From NCBI GenBank assembly GCA_002480645.1, contig DLCN01000009.1:186001-250000 (forward strand): 64,000 bases of DNA. The letters are read 5' to 3'. Below the pieces are notes generated by a model that was not told where the DNA came from, made no database searches, and was given only the letters and a program-made list of their open reading frames with translations. Positions 17,903-27,274 of the stretch are shown here, one piece after another. Source of the DNA: Balneolaceae bacterium UBA7797. Lineage in GTDB: Bacteria; Bacteroidota; Rhodothermia; Balneolales; Balneolaceae. A program made the translations under genes and the position numbers. Positions within the stretch are counted from its first letter, which is position 1. Each line of letters starts with the position of its first letter.

Positions 17903-20040
17903 TAAGCCAGCTACTGGCAAATATCACCCAGTCCGGTGCAACGAATAATGCATCTGCTCATAGTTTGCTGTCCCATAATGATGAAGCAAAAGACAGTGTT
18001 TTCGGGGAATTACTGAAAACTCTGAATGGGATCAAACAGGAATATGAAGAGGGGGAAGGACAGCAGCAACAACCCCGGAAAGCTTTGAAAGAAGAGCTTA
18101 CTCAGGAAGAAATTGAAACCAAAAATAGTGGAGTAAAACATCTTCAATCCAACAAAAAGGTGAAAACCGGGCAACTTCAGCATGCAGTGCCCACAACTGG
18201 TGAGCTGGAAGGCGCTAATCCGGGAGTTACCCCCGAAAGTGAAGCTCCGGGCGATATTCAAAAGCCATCAGAAACGGAAGAGCCGGCCTCAATACTTGAA
18301 GGAATGGAAGAAGCCGGTGTTACGATGATTGCTGATAACTCTGCTGCTGGTTCAATTTCCGGTAAGGACGTTGAACAGCCCGTTCAAAGTAACGGATCTT
18401 CTGAACAAGAAGAGATCGTATCCAACACAGAGACCAATACCGAAGGAAAGAATGTAACATCGAAAACCGAGGATATCCCGTCTGAGAATAGTTCCACGAA
18501 TAAAGAACCGGTTAGTAACACAAACAGTGCCTCTAACCATTTTGCACCTGTCTCAATAACAAAAGATGCCGGTTCTGTTATTCAGGAAAATTCTGATTCA
18601 CCATTAAATAATCCCGAATCAGATAAACCTGCTTTCAGTTCAATTACACCGAAGGAAGCCGAAAATTCAGGGGCTAAGATCGACACACAAACTTCCGAAG
18701 AGGAAAAGATCGGAACCGTACGATCTCTTCGTCAATCCGGTTTTGTACGATCAGAACTCAATACAGAAGTACATTCCCAAAATACTATCGGCAATATTCT
18801 GGATGAGGAGAATACTTCGAACGTAAACTTGACTCCAAATAAAGTCAGCGATTCACCTAAAGCTGAGGATACGCAACGGGCAGATATCGGAACTGCCGGT
18901 AAAGCGATCAAAACTCCGGAACAACCGGATTTGGCGTTTCCCGGTAAGGGACCAAAGTTTGCGCAATCATCGGCCCCAATCCCTAAAGAAGATCAGAAAG
19001 CGGCCAAAGACTTCGACCTGAAAGATGCTCAGACATTAGATTCTAGATCCGGTGAAGCATTTGTGGGAAGAAGGATCTCGACTCTGGATCGCGAGCGTCC
19101 AATTGTAGATGCGGATTCAGCAAAGATCCCGGAGCAGAAATCAGCATTGCTGAATGAAAATGAAGGGTCCGTACCCCACGATTCTAAAAAAGATGTATCC
19201 ATGGCGGATACCGGATCTGCTGATGGGAGAATGCAGGAAGGATCTCAGGTGATCCTGAATTCAACAGCAGCAGCTGAAGTACATGGAATGATGAAGGTCG
19301 GCGTTAAGCGAGGTGCAGGAAAACGAAACGCTGAAGGTAGTGAGCGACCGGTATTGGAAAGTGATCCGGCCAGGAAGGAAAATTCTTCCGCTTCGATAGA
19401 AAGACCGGTAGTTGCCGGTGCGGAAACGACTTCCGTTTTTCAAAAAAATGAAGCCGACGCCTTGAGTGAAGAAAAAGATCTGATGTTCAAGAAATTTCTC
19501 ACCGACATAGAAACTGAGACGAAAGAGCATCAAACAGAGGGCACTTCAAGTGATTATGCCAGATTAAGTGAGATTTCGATCCATAATTCCGGCCTCAGAC
19601 GCAGTGTTTTGCCCGGTTTGGTACAAGTTGTGAATCAGGCAGCTTCTGAGGAGAAGCAGGTTCGGGAAAACTGGCAAAAGCATTCATTTGAATTAGAAGA
19701 TGGCAATAAGGTAAATCTCTCTACCCGGGAAGTAGACGGGGTGCTTCAGGTAAAACTTGCTGTTTCTAATGTGGAATTGGCACGATTGATGCATCAGTAT
19801 GAACAGGAGATCAAAGATCATCTCCTCAAGGAATGTAACATCAATATCGATCTTCAATTTGAAGATCAAAACAGTAACGGAATGGAAAACTTCTTTCAAC
19901 AAAACAGCGGCAGTTCGAACGGTAGTAATACCGGAATGGCCGGTACTTTATTGGAAGACGGTGATCTCATTCAGGAAGACATCACCCCAAAAACGGCTGT
20001 TCGGAATTTCGGGTACAATCGAAATGAGTGGACCGCATAA
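17899..20040 (+). CDS. fliK: Flagellar hook-length control protein FliK
   Basis: 713 residues, long for FliK (usually 400-500). The first 560 residues are a low-complexity Ser/Glu/Asn/Lys-rich stretch without globular features, the kind of flexible ruler expected here. The C-terminal domain (about 575-690) is folded: GLVQVVNQAASEEKQVRENW, LSTREVDGVLQVKLAVSN and HLLKECNINIDLQFED match the substrate-switch domain that contacts FlhB. It precedes flgD and flgE. The length suggests a long hook if the ruler model holds. Confidence 0.85.
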   Translation: MISQLLANITQSGATNNASAHSLLSHNDEAKDSVFGELLKTLNGIKQEYEEGEGQQQQPRKALKEELTQEEIETKNSGVKHLQSNKKVKTGQLQHAVPTTGELEGANPGVTPESEAPGDIQKPSETEEPASILEGMEEAGVTMIADNSAAGSISGKDVEQPVQSNGSSEQEEIVSNTETNTEGKNVTSKTEDIPSENSSTNKEPVSNTNSASNHFAPVSITKDAGSVIQENSDSPLNNPESDKPAFSSITPKEAENSGAKIDTQTSEEEKIGTVRSLRQSGFVRSELNTEVHSQNTIGNILDEENTSNVNLTPNKVSDSPKAEDTQRADIGTAGKAIKTPEQPDLAFPGKGPKFAQSSAPIPKEDQKAAKDFDLKDAQTLDSRSGEAFVGRRISTLDRERPIVDADSAKIPEQKSALLNENEGSVPHDSKKDVSMADTGSADGRMQEGSQVILNSTAAAEVHGMMKVGVKRGAGKRNAEGSERPVLESDPARKENSSASIERPVVAGAETTSVFQKNEADALSEEKDLMFKKFLTDIETETKEHQTEGTSSDYARLSEISIHNSGLRRSVLPGLVQVVNQAASEEKQVRENWQKHSFELEDGNKVNLSTREVDGVLQVKLAVSNVELARLMHQYEQEIKDHLLKECNINIDLQFEDQNSNGMENFFQQNSGSSNGSNTGMAGTLLEDGDLIQEDITPKTAVRNFGYNRNEWTA

Positions 20041-20051
20041 GGATTTGAATC

Positions 20052-20729
20052 ATGGATGTAAGCAGTATTAATTCTCAAACCAACGCAATGTACAGCCAGC
20101 AATCGGCAGGCAGTGGCGAACTTGGTAAGCAGGAATTTCTGCAATTATTAGTTGCTCAGATGCGGAATCAGGATCCGATCAATCCACTGGATGGAACTCA
20201 GTTTGCCACACAGCTGGCTCAGTTCAACTCGGTAGAACAGTTGATAAATGTGAACGACAGTCTGGAAACATTACAGATGAGTCAGGAACTGATGAGTGCA
20301 AGTTTAACGAACTCACTGGCCTCATCGCTGACCGGAAAATATGTGAAGGCATTGAGCAATGAGATCGATCTGCAAGCCGGTGGCGAAGCAGACATCAACT
20401 TTAAACTGAATACTTCTGCGGATGAAGTGGAAGTGATCATCAGAACAGAAGGTGGCACAGAAGTGCGTCGCGAAACACTGAAAGGTGTTGCTTCGGGCGA
20501 TAATAACTGGACCTGGGATGGATACGATAGCAACGGAAACCCGGCCGGAGAAGGAAATTACACCGTAGAGGTAGTAGCAAAAAATGGTGAGAATGAATCG
20601 AATGCACTGGTTTATACCCAGGGATTAGCAAGTAAAGTGCGCTATACCGCATCCGGAGTATTCCTCACTGTGAACGGAATTGAAGTTTCAATCGGCGATG
20701 TCGAAGAAGTCGGCACAGCTGAAGAATAA
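20052..20729 (+). CDS. flgD: Flagellar hook assembly scaffold FlgD
   Basis: Hook cap of 225 residues. The N-terminal GKQEFLQLLVAQMRNQDP and GTQFATQLAQFNSVEQL motifs are conserved. The C-terminal half holds the FlgD Tudor/Fn3-like region with NNWTWDGYDSNGNPAGEGNY. It is exported and discarded after hook completion. It lies 11 bases after fliK and is followed by flgE. Confidence 0.95.
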   Translation: MDVSSINSQTNAMYSQQSAGSGELGKQEFLQLLVAQMRNQDPINPLDGTQFATQLAQFNSVEQLINVNDSLETLQMSQELMSASLTNSLASSLTGKYVKALSNEIDLQAGGEADINFKLNTSADEVEVIIRTEGGTEVRRETLKGVASGDNNWTWDGYDSNGNPAGEGNYTVEVVAKNGENESNALVYTQGLASKVRYTASGVFLTVNGIEVSIGDVEEVGTAEE

Positions 20730-20807
20730 CCTAACCATTTAAAAGTAAAACCAAGAGCGGATGATAACCGCCGGCAGCTTGCAGCTGTATTTTAACAAGG
20801 AGAAATC

Positions 20808-22427
20808 ATGGCGTTAGTTAAATCACTAAACTCAGGCGTAAGCGGTCTTAATGCCTTTCAAACTAAAATGGATGTTATTGGTAATAACATCGCCAACGTA
20901 GAAACCGCAGGTTTTAAATCATCCAGTGTTTCTTTTGCTGAAATGATGAGTGAGAGACTGGCTCGTGCAGGCAGTGCTTCCGATTCAGCTCCTCAGCTAA
21001 GTAATCAGGTTGGATTAGGGGTTCGTGTTTCCTCGATCAATCGCGATTTTAGCCAGGGTGCAATGCAATCTACCGGAAAGGTGACCGATCTGGCCATTGA
21101 AGGGGAAGGATTCTTTCTGGTTTCGGATGGCGGGGAACAATTGATGACCCGTGCAGGAAATTTTGTATTCAATAAAGACGGAAATCTGGTAGATCAGGGT
21201 GGCCGCTCTGTACAGGGCTACATTGCAGACAGTGCCGGTAATATTCTGGGTGGAGGTGCCGCCGAAGATATCCGTATAGATTTTGAAAATGCGTTGCCGC
21301 CAAAGCAAACGCAGACCATCAAACTGGCCGGTAACCTGAATGCCAGCACCAGTACCAGTTCTATCATACAGGCACAAAGCGGATTTACCACCGGTGAAAG
21401 TACGGCAGCTTTAGGAACTGATATCAACGATATGAATCAGACACTTTCACCATTAACCACCGGTGATGTGATCACTTTTGATCTCGTGTTGAATGATGGT
21501 ACCACTCAAACCATCACTCATAATTATACAGCTGGTGATACGGTGGGTGATATGATCAACAGTTTTAACACAGCGCTGGATCCTGCTGAAGGTGAAATGG
21601 CTCTGATCGATGGAATGTTAACCTTACGATCTGCTCAATTAGGCGAAAGTGATATGGCGATCTCTTCTGTTTCAGTAACAGGATCCGGAGATATCAATTT
21701 CCCGAATTTCACAACCACTCAGGAAGGTCAGACCGGTTCACAATCAATGAGTACCACTGTATATGATGACCTTGGACGTGCGCACTCGCTCATGCTCGAA
21801 TTCACGCAAACCGCTGCTAACGAATGGAGCTACGAAGCTAGTTTCATGGATGGTGAAGCGATCACATCAGGCCAAACCGGAACACTCAATTTCGACAGTA
21901 CCGGTAAATTGTCTTCTTCCAACTTATTGAACCTGGCATTTGAACCGGGCAACGGCGGAAGTACCACCAGTTTCACCGTTTCACTGGGAGATTCCGGTAC
22001 CGGAACATTATTCACTCAGTATTCCGGTTCTAACACCGCAAAAGTGATCTCTCAGGATGGATATGCACAGGGTCAGTTGATCGACATCGCTATTGATGGT
22101 GCGGGTCAGGTTCAGGGAATTTACGACAACGGAAGCAGTATGGTGCTGGCTCAGTTGGCACTGGGTAAAGTTCAGAACAACAATGGTCTGGAAATGGTGG
22201 GATCCGGTTTATACCGGGCAACATCAGCTGCAGGCGAAATGTTTGTGAACACCGCTGAAAGCTTTACAGGTACCAGTATCAACTCTGGTAGTCTCGAAGG
22301 CTCCAATGTTGATCTTGCCAAGGAATTTACTGAAATGATCACCTCACAGCGTGCTTATCAGTCGAATGCGAGAGTGATCACAACTTCAGATGAGATGCTT
22401 ACAGAAGCAGTGAACCTCAAGAGATAA
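20808..22427 (+). CDS. flgE: Flagellar hook protein FlgE
   Basis: Hook subunit of 539 residues. The N-terminus SLNSGVSGLNAFQTKMDVI with the GNNIANVETAGFKSS rod motif and the C-terminus GSNVDLAKEFTEMITSQRAY, VITTSDEMLTEAVNLKR are conserved. Two FlgE middle domains carry Gly/Thr/Ser-rich beta structure. The length exceeds the 400 residues of enterobacterial FlgE and points to an enlarged surface domain. A strong AAGGAGAA ribosome site precedes the ATG. A terminator follows, marking the end of the flgB operon. Confidence 0.96.
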   Translation: MALVKSLNSGVSGLNAFQTKMDVIGNNIANVETAGFKSSSVSFAEMMSERLARAGSASDSAPQLSNQVGLGVRVSSINRDFSQGAMQSTGKVTDLAIEGEGFFLVSDGGEQLMTRAGNFVFNKDGNLVDQGGRSVQGYIADSAGNILGGGAAEDIRIDFENALPPKQTQTIKLAGNLNASTSTSSIIQAQSGFTTGESTAALGTDINDMNQTLSPLTTGDVITFDLVLNDGTTQTITHNYTAGDTVGDMINSFNTALDPAEGEMALIDGMLTLRSAQLGESDMAISSVSVTGSGDINFPNFTTTQEGQTGSQSMSTTVYDDLGRAHSLMLEFTQTAANEWSYEASFMDGEAITSGQTGTLNFDSTGKLSSSNLLNLAFEPGNGGSTTSFTVSLGDSGTGTLFTQYSGSNTAKVISQDGYAQGQLIDIAIDGAGQVQGIYDNGSSMVLAQLALGKVQNNNGLEMVGSGLYRATSAAGEMFVNTAESFTGTSINSGSLEGSNVDLAKEFTEMITSQRAYQSNARVITTSDEMLTEAVNLKR

Positions 22428-22472
22428 TCGTTGAGGTAGAATAACCGATTTCATTTCATGACGCGTAGGTTG

Positions 22473-22526
22473 AGCTCCACCCTTCAGCCCGGGAAAAACC
22501 GGCAAAAGGGTTGGAGCTTTTATTTA
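22473..22526 (+). terminator. Terminator after flgE
   Basis: AGCTCCACCCTT (22473-22484) pairs with AAGGGTTGGAGCT (22506-22518) with one bulged base. An inner CCGG stem supports the loop, and TTTTATTT follows. It separates flgE from motA. Confidence 0.8.
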
Positions 22527-22550
22527 TGATAGCGATGAAATTGCCGATAA
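22524..22550 (+). promoter_or_regulatory. Candidate sigma-28 promoter for motA
   Basis: TTATGAT (22524-22530), 12 bases, then GCCGATAA (22543-22550), a perfect copy of the sigma-28 -10. The -35 is not the enteric TAAA but equals that of the site before the Aer-like copy 2. The motA ATG is 93 bases downstream. FliA is encoded in the window. Confidence 0.55.
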
Positions 22551-22643
22551 CCGATCTACCAATTGGTGCAGAAGCGACATAAGATTTTTATCAGTGCCGT
22601 ATCTAAGTAATGATAAATCAATAGGTAATCTATTTACACAATT

Positions 22644-23522
22644 ATGTTAGACAAAAGTTCGCTTATCGGATTTATTTTAGGATTTACACTCATTATCGGC
22701 TCCATCCTAATGGAAGGTAGCCTTGTGGTATTTGTGAGTGTTTCGTCCTTCATTCTGGTAGTTGGCGGCCTGTTGGCGGCTACTATGATCAATTATAGTT
22801 TTAAGACCATAAAGATAAGTTGGGAGACATTGCTTCATCTGATGAAGTCGGCCGGAACCGATATGCGTACAGATATGGAAGTGATCAATCTGTTTGCGCG
22901 CCGTGTTCGCACCAATGGGTTGCTTATTCTGGATGAAGATGTTCAACACCTTAATGATGAGTACCTAAAATCCGGGTTGCAACTAGCGATCGATGGTTTT
23001 AAAACAGAAGCTCTGGAGAGAATTTTAAGTGATGAGATCCAGAGTCAGGAACGGCAGGGGGATGTAATGATCAATGTGATGTTATCCATGTCGAATTATG
23101 CACCGGCATTTGGTATGATCGGTACCGTTATCGGTATGGTGCTTATGCTTCAGAATATTTCGGATCCCGAATCACTTACCGCCGGGATCGCTGTGGCACT
23201 GCTGACTACTTTGTATGGTAGTGTGTTCTCAAATATGATCCTCACCCCACTTGCCGGAAAGCTGGAATACCTGAACGAAAAGGATATAAACCGGAAGCAA
23301 ATGTTCCGGGTTGCCATACTCTCCATTGTAGAAGGGGAAAATCCGAGGATCATGGAGAAAAAGATGCTGGTTTACATCGATCCTAAAGACCGTGCAGAAT
23401 ATATAAAACACCACGAAGAGCTTAAGATCATAAAAAAACGTGACGAGAAGTTCTATAAACTCTGGAAAGAACAACAGAACCAAGAATGGGAAAACCTAAA
23501 AAAGATTCTGGAACCTGGTTAA
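22644..23522 (+). CDS. motA: Flagellar motor stator protein MotA
   Basis: Proton- or sodium-channel stator subunit of 292 residues with four membrane helices: about 7-24 and 29-48 at the N-terminus, and two around 148-170 and 183-203 containing APAFGMIGTVIGMVLMLQ and AVALLTTLYGSVFSN. The large cytoplasmic loop between helices 2 and 3 and the charged C-terminal tail are typical. It overlaps motB by 37 bases. The coupling ion cannot be decided from sequence alone. Confidence 0.94.
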   Translation: MLDKSSLIGFILGFTLIIGSILMEGSLVVFVSVSSFILVVGGLLAATMINYSFKTIKISWETLLHLMKSAGTDMRTDMEVINLFARRVRTNGLLILDEDVQHLNDEYLKSGLQLAIDGFKTEALERILSDEIQSQERQGDVMINVMLSMSNYAPAFGMIGTVIGMVLMLQNISDPESLTAGIAVALLTTLYGSVFSNMILTPLAGKLEYLNEKDINRKQMFRVAILSIVEGENPRIMEKKMLVYIDPKDRAEYIKHHEELKIIKKRDEKFYKLWKEQQNQEWENLKKILEPG

Positions 23523-24241
23523 TGACCTATGGCGACCTGGTAACACTCCTGTTAGTGTTCTTTGTGTTGCTGTATGCATTATCTCCGGGCGTTGAAAAGA
23601 AAAAGTTCAACGCTTTTATACAATATTTCCAGCAATCGGGTGGATTTTTTGATGATAATAATGTGGCCCCGCCACAACCCCCACCGGGTGAGACAGCTCC
23701 AAGTCCTGAGGAAATGGAAGAATTCATCGAGGAACAACTAACCCGATGGGTGGCCTTGAAAGATTTTCTGGACGAGCATCAATTAACCGATGAGGTGGAT
23801 ATCAAGCTGATGTCGGATGGGTTACTGATCACATTAAGTGACTCATTGACCTTCGAAAGCGGGTCAGCACAGTTGTTACCCAGAGCTCAGAAATTGCTGG
23901 CCAGGATCTCAGAAAGTCTGGCCAATGATGTGGTAGAAATTGAAGTGCAGGGGCATACCGATAATGTGCCTATTTCAGGAAACGGATTGTATAAAAGTAA
24001 CTGGTATTTAGGTGGAGCCAGAGCCGTTTCGGTGGTTGAATATCTGCAACAAAACGCGAAAGTGGATCCCAAACGATTTAAAGCAAGCAGTTACGGTGAA
24101 TATAAACCTGTAGCTGATAACGACTCTCCGGAAGGGCGTAGAAAGAACCGAAGAGTAGAGATCTACCTGAGGGATAAGATCCAGAAATCAGAGCCAAAAG
24201 ATCTGATCGGATTCCCTTCTGTTGAAGAACCGGAAGAATAA
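23486..24241 (+). CDS. motB: Flagellar motor stator protein MotB
   Basis: 251 residues. The single transmembrane helix (about 13-33) has the stator signature WLMTYGDLVTLLLVFFVLL with the ion-carrying Asp of YGD. A plug/linker is followed by an OmpA-like peptidoglycan-binding domain (about 125-240: EVQGHTDNVPISG and SSYGEYKPVADN, RRKNRRVEIYL). I take the upstream ATG, although it overlaps motA by 37 bases, because an internal ATG at 23522 would remove the cytoplasmic N-terminus. Confidence 0.94.
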   Translation: MGKPKKDSGTWLMTYGDLVTLLLVFFVLLYALSPGVEKKKFNAFIQYFQQSGGFFDDNNVAPPQPPPGETAPSPEEMEEFIEEQLTRWVALKDFLDEHQLTDEVDIKLMSDGLLITLSDSLTFESGSAQLLPRAQKLLARISESLANDVVEIEVQGHTDNVPISGNGLYKSNWYLGGARAVSVVEYLQQNAKVDPKRFKASSYGEYKPVADNDSPEGRRKNRRVEIYLRDKIQKSEPKDLIGFPSVEEPEE

Positions 24242-24268
24242 GAACCGAAGAAATAAATAAATGTAGCT

Positions 24269-24754
24269 ATGGCTGAAAAAGAAGAAAAACCCAAAAAAGA
24301 AAGTGGCGGTGGTGGCTCGTCAAAATTTCTATCTATTGGAAAATATTTCCTGCTACTCATTATTCTGGTTGGTCAGGCAGTAGTTGCCTACACCATAGTG
24401 GATAAAGTTTATCCGGGAATGTATGAACGCTCCCATGCCGAAGAACCCGGTGAAGTTGGCACGTATCAGATGGAACAATTGGTAGTCAATCCTGCAAAAA
24501 CCAATGGTAAACGGTACCTGATGGTCGAAATATCGCTCGAATTGAAGAATATAGAGCATATTCCGCTTATCGAGGCTAAGAATGCAAAGATCCAGCAGCA
24601 GATGCTTGATCTGCTTTCTGCAAAAACGGTATCGGAGTTGACCGACGTTTCAAAGCGCGATGCAATGCGTAGTGAGTTATCTAATATCGTTAATGATGCG
24701 ATTGGCGAAAAAACGGTACAGAATTTGTATTTCATCAAATACGTAATGCAATGA
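24269..24754 (+). CDS. fliL: Flagellar basal body-associated protein FliL
   Basis: 161 residues with one N-terminal membrane helix (about 26-45, YFLLLIILVGQAVVAYTIV) and a periplasmic domain with YLMVEISLELKN and the terminal GEKTVQNLYFIKYVMQ, matching FliL, which rings the stator. The position just before fliM is standard. Confidence 0.88.
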   Translation: MAEKEEKPKKESGGGGSSKFLSIGKYFLLLIILVGQAVVAYTIVDKVYPGMYERSHAEEPGEVGTYQMEQLVVNPAKTNGKRYLMVEISLELKNIEHIPLIEAKNAKIQQQMLDLLSAKTVSELTDVSKRDAMRSELSNIVNDAIGEKTVQNLYFIKYVMQ

Positions 24755-24778
24755 ATGTAACCAAAAACCTTCGCCCTA

Positions 24779-25714
24779 ATGGAACAATTGCCAACAAGGC
24801 CTGTACCGCGAAAAGTTAAGTACGTTGAATCGTATGATTTCAAGCAGCCCAAGCTGTTCAGTAAGGAGATCATGCGAACGCTACGGCTTATTCACGACAG
24901 CCTTGCCCGAAATTTAAGCCGCATAATAAGTAATACACTGCGGTATAAAGTGGATGTATCGCTGAAAGATATTATTCAGCAATCTACTCCGGAGTTTATA
25001 CAGGGCATTTACAGCCCATCCGCCATTTATATGTTTAAGTCGGATGATATTGTAGGAGATCTGGTAACTGTATTACCAACCGAATTGTGCATCCATATCA
25101 TCGAACGGCAGAGCGGAGGACCCAGTAAAGAGTTGGGTGATCCTCGTGCACTAACTCAGATAGAAGAAAAGATCATCAAGCGCTTGATGAAGCATGTGCA
25201 ATCAGAGATCGTGAGTGCTTGGGAACCTTATACTGATTTCACCCTCAATTCAATGAATTTTGAGAGTAAACCCGAGAATCTGCATCTGGGCGCTGTAGAT
25301 CCTACGATATCAGTAAGTATTAATGTGGACCTGGAGCATATTCACAAAGAGATATTATTCTCTTATTCGTACAGTTTCCTCAAAAAAGCGCTGAATGATA
25401 TTCTGATGGATTCCGGAATTCGGGGAAGAACTGAGTTTTTAAGCAGTGATGAATATGAGGGCTATCTGCGAACCATTAAGGATGCCAACGCGAGAATTCA
25501 GCCTTTACTGGGAACTGCACATATATCGCTACATGATCTGCTGAATCTGAAAGAAGGCGACATCATCCCGCTAAAACAAAAATGTGACGAACCTCTGGAA
25601 GTTCGTGTGAACGGGGTTAAGAAACTGAGTGCCTACCCGGGTACCCGACAGGGGCACAGAGCCATCAAGGTATTTGAATTCATTGAAGAAATTAACGAAC
25701 AGGAATTGGTATAA
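24779..25714 (+). CDS. fliM: Flagellar motor switch protein FliM, without the N-terminal CheY-binding peptide
   Basis: C-ring protein of 311 residues. The CheC-like middle domain (about 30-215) has FSKEIMRTLRLIHDSLARN and LTQIEEKIIKRLMKHV, and the C-terminal SpoA domain (about 235-305) has GTAHISLHDLLNLKEGDII. The usual N-terminal LSQxEIDALL segment that captures CheY-P is missing: the protein starts MEQLPTRPVPRKVKYVESYD. An in-frame stop at 24758-24760 leaves no room for a longer N-terminus. The family identity is secure; how the switch receives its signal is open. Confidence 0.93.
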   Translation: MEQLPTRPVPRKVKYVESYDFKQPKLFSKEIMRTLRLIHDSLARNLSRIISNTLRYKVDVSLKDIIQQSTPEFIQGIYSPSAIYMFKSDDIVGDLVTVLPTELCIHIIERQSGGPSKELGDPRALTQIEEKIIKRLMKHVQSEIVSAWEPYTDFTLNSMNFESKPENLHLGAVDPTISVSINVDLEHIHKEILFSYSYSFLKKALNDILMDSGIRGRTEFLSSDEYEGYLRTIKDANARIQPLLGTAHISLHDLLNLKEGDIIPLKQKCDEPLEVRVNGVKKLSAYPGTRQGHRAIKVFEFIEEINEQELV

Positions 25715-25716
25715 CC

Positions 25717-26634
25717 ATGGAAAATTATAAAGAACAATTACAGAATTATCTGAAGACCATAGAGGAATTTCTTACCTCGGTATTGTTGGAAGAAACCGAC
25801 ATCACCATTTCAGATTTTGAGCCCAAAGAAGCCGAGGCTTATTTCGCTGAGCAAAATAAAGATGACATCTACCTGTTCGCATACGATGCAAACCGGGAGC
25901 AGGATGTGATCGCCATTCTGGATAATGAATGGTTTGGGTTGTTATCGAGCATCATGCTTGGGGTTGAAGAAAAGACCTTTAATGAAGTGACCAAAGATCT
26001 TTTGGAGAAATTCTCTTCCGAGCTGTCCGGTACATTGATTAAAAAACTTACGGAAGACGGTATTGAAACCGCAGTGGAAAAAGTTGAGGTCACCCAACTT
26101 AAGAAACTTCCGGAATTTATTACCCATACTGCCTATTTCGAGGGAAAAATAGAGGTAGAGGGGCTTGCTGACGACAAAGTTAAAGCCAGGATCCTGATCG
26201 GAGATCCTGAGGCAAAAGTAGTGATCGAGGAACCGGAAGAAGAGCCGGAAACTGAAGCTGCTGATAAAACAGAAGAGAAAGTGCCGAATGGAGTTCCTGA
26301 AGAAGTGATCAGTGGTAAGTATGTTGAGTTCGATGAATTTGATGAGACCACACTTCCTATCAGTAATGAAAGTGGGAAAAGCATGGACGTGCTTAAAGAT
26401 GTGGAAATGGATCTTTCCGTGGAATTGGGTCGCATCGAAATGCCATTAGGACGAATTCTTCAGCTTACGAAAGGTTCCGTAATTGAGCTGGAAAAACTGG
26501 CCGGGGAACCGATCGATATTCTGGTGAATGGCTTACGAATTGCCACGGGTGAAGTAGTGGTGATAGATGAACATTTTGGAGTTCGGGTCTCTAACCTGAT
26601 CACAACCCGTCAACAATTAGCTAAACTGAACTAA
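25717..26634 (+). CDS. fliN: Flagellar switch protein FliN with FliY-like N-terminal extension
   Basis: 305 residues, much longer than a minimal FliN (about 100-140). The last 85 residues are the SpoA domain: LSVELGRIEMPLGRILQLTK and GEPIDILVNGLRIATGEVVV. The N-terminal 155 residues are helical with LLSSIMLGVEEKTFNEVTKD and look like a CheC-type domain as in FliY, but I do not see the full CheC catalytic Glu-Asn pairs. An acidic linker (about 170-215) joins the parts. There is no EIDALL peptide at its N-terminus either. It lies 2 bases after fliM and abuts fliO. Confidence 0.85.
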   Translation: MENYKEQLQNYLKTIEEFLTSVLLEETDITISDFEPKEAEAYFAEQNKDDIYLFAYDANREQDVIAILDNEWFGLLSSIMLGVEEKTFNEVTKDLLEKFSSELSGTLIKKLTEDGIETAVEKVEVTQLKKLPEFITHTAYFEGKIEVEGLADDKVKARILIGDPEAKVVIEEPEEEPETEAADKTEEKVPNGVPEEVISGKYVEFDEFDETTLPISNESGKSMDVLKDVEMDLSVELGRIEMPLGRILQLTKGSVIELEKLAGEPIDILVNGLRIATGEVVVIDEHFGVRVSNLITTRQQLAKLN

Positions 26635-27272
26635 TGGATTTCGAACGCATTTTAAGTCATTCCACAAAGAAACCTAAGAGTATCGTAAAGATCGTGGTCT
26701 CATTCGGGATCACTCTGCTGGTCCTCTGGATCTTCGTGGTTTCCAGAATGGAAGTGAAACAGGCACCTAAAAAAGTATTTGTGAACGATTCCACAAAAAC
26801 CACGATGAGTCTAAAGGAAAGCTTGCTGAGTGGCAATTCGATCAGTATCCCGGCCGACTCTACTGAGAGTACATCAGAAAGTGAATCTATAGCCGCTATA
26901 TCAGATCCCGGTGAAAATGAATCAACGGGAATTTTCCAGAATGCTACCACCACTTTTGTAATTCTGGTTGGACTGTTAGGCGGTGTGCTGTTCTTCCTGT
27001 CCCGCAAAAAGAAAAAGGGAAGTACCCAAAGCGGTGATGTTACCGAACTGGGTGGGCATGTAATTGGTCAGGGAGCACAGTTGAAATTCCTCGAGATCAA
27101 CAACGAGGTGTGGGTGATCGGATTAACTCCTGGGAATATGAATCTGATGCAACGCATACCCAAAGAATTCTGGAATGCCCATAAGGAGTTTGAAGAAGAA
27201 CCGGAATCAGATGATGATGGAATTTCATTCAACGATTTCATGAAACCATACTACAAGAACTTCAGAAACTGA
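26634..27272 (+). CDS. fliO: Flagellar export protein FliO
   Basis: 212-residue bitopic membrane protein that assists assembly of the FliP ring. Hydrophobic segments lie at about 18-38 (SIVKIVVSFGITLLVLWIFV) and 103-122 (TTFVILVGLLGGVLFFLSRK). The cytoplasmic domain has LKFLEINNEVWVIGLTPGNM, the FliO signature. Its ATG overlaps the fliN stop by one base, and fliP follows. Confidence 0.82.
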   Translation: MDFERILSHSTKKPKSIVKIVVSFGITLLVLWIFVVSRMEVKQAPKKVFVNDSTKTTMSLKESLLSGNSISIPADSTESTSESESIAAISDPGENESTGIFQNATTTFVILVGLLGGVLFFLSRKKKKGSTQSGDVTELGGHVIGQGAQLKFLEINNEVWVIGLTPGNMNLMQRIPKEFWNAHKEFEEEPESDDDGISFNDFMKPYYKNFRN

Positions 27273-27274
27273 TC

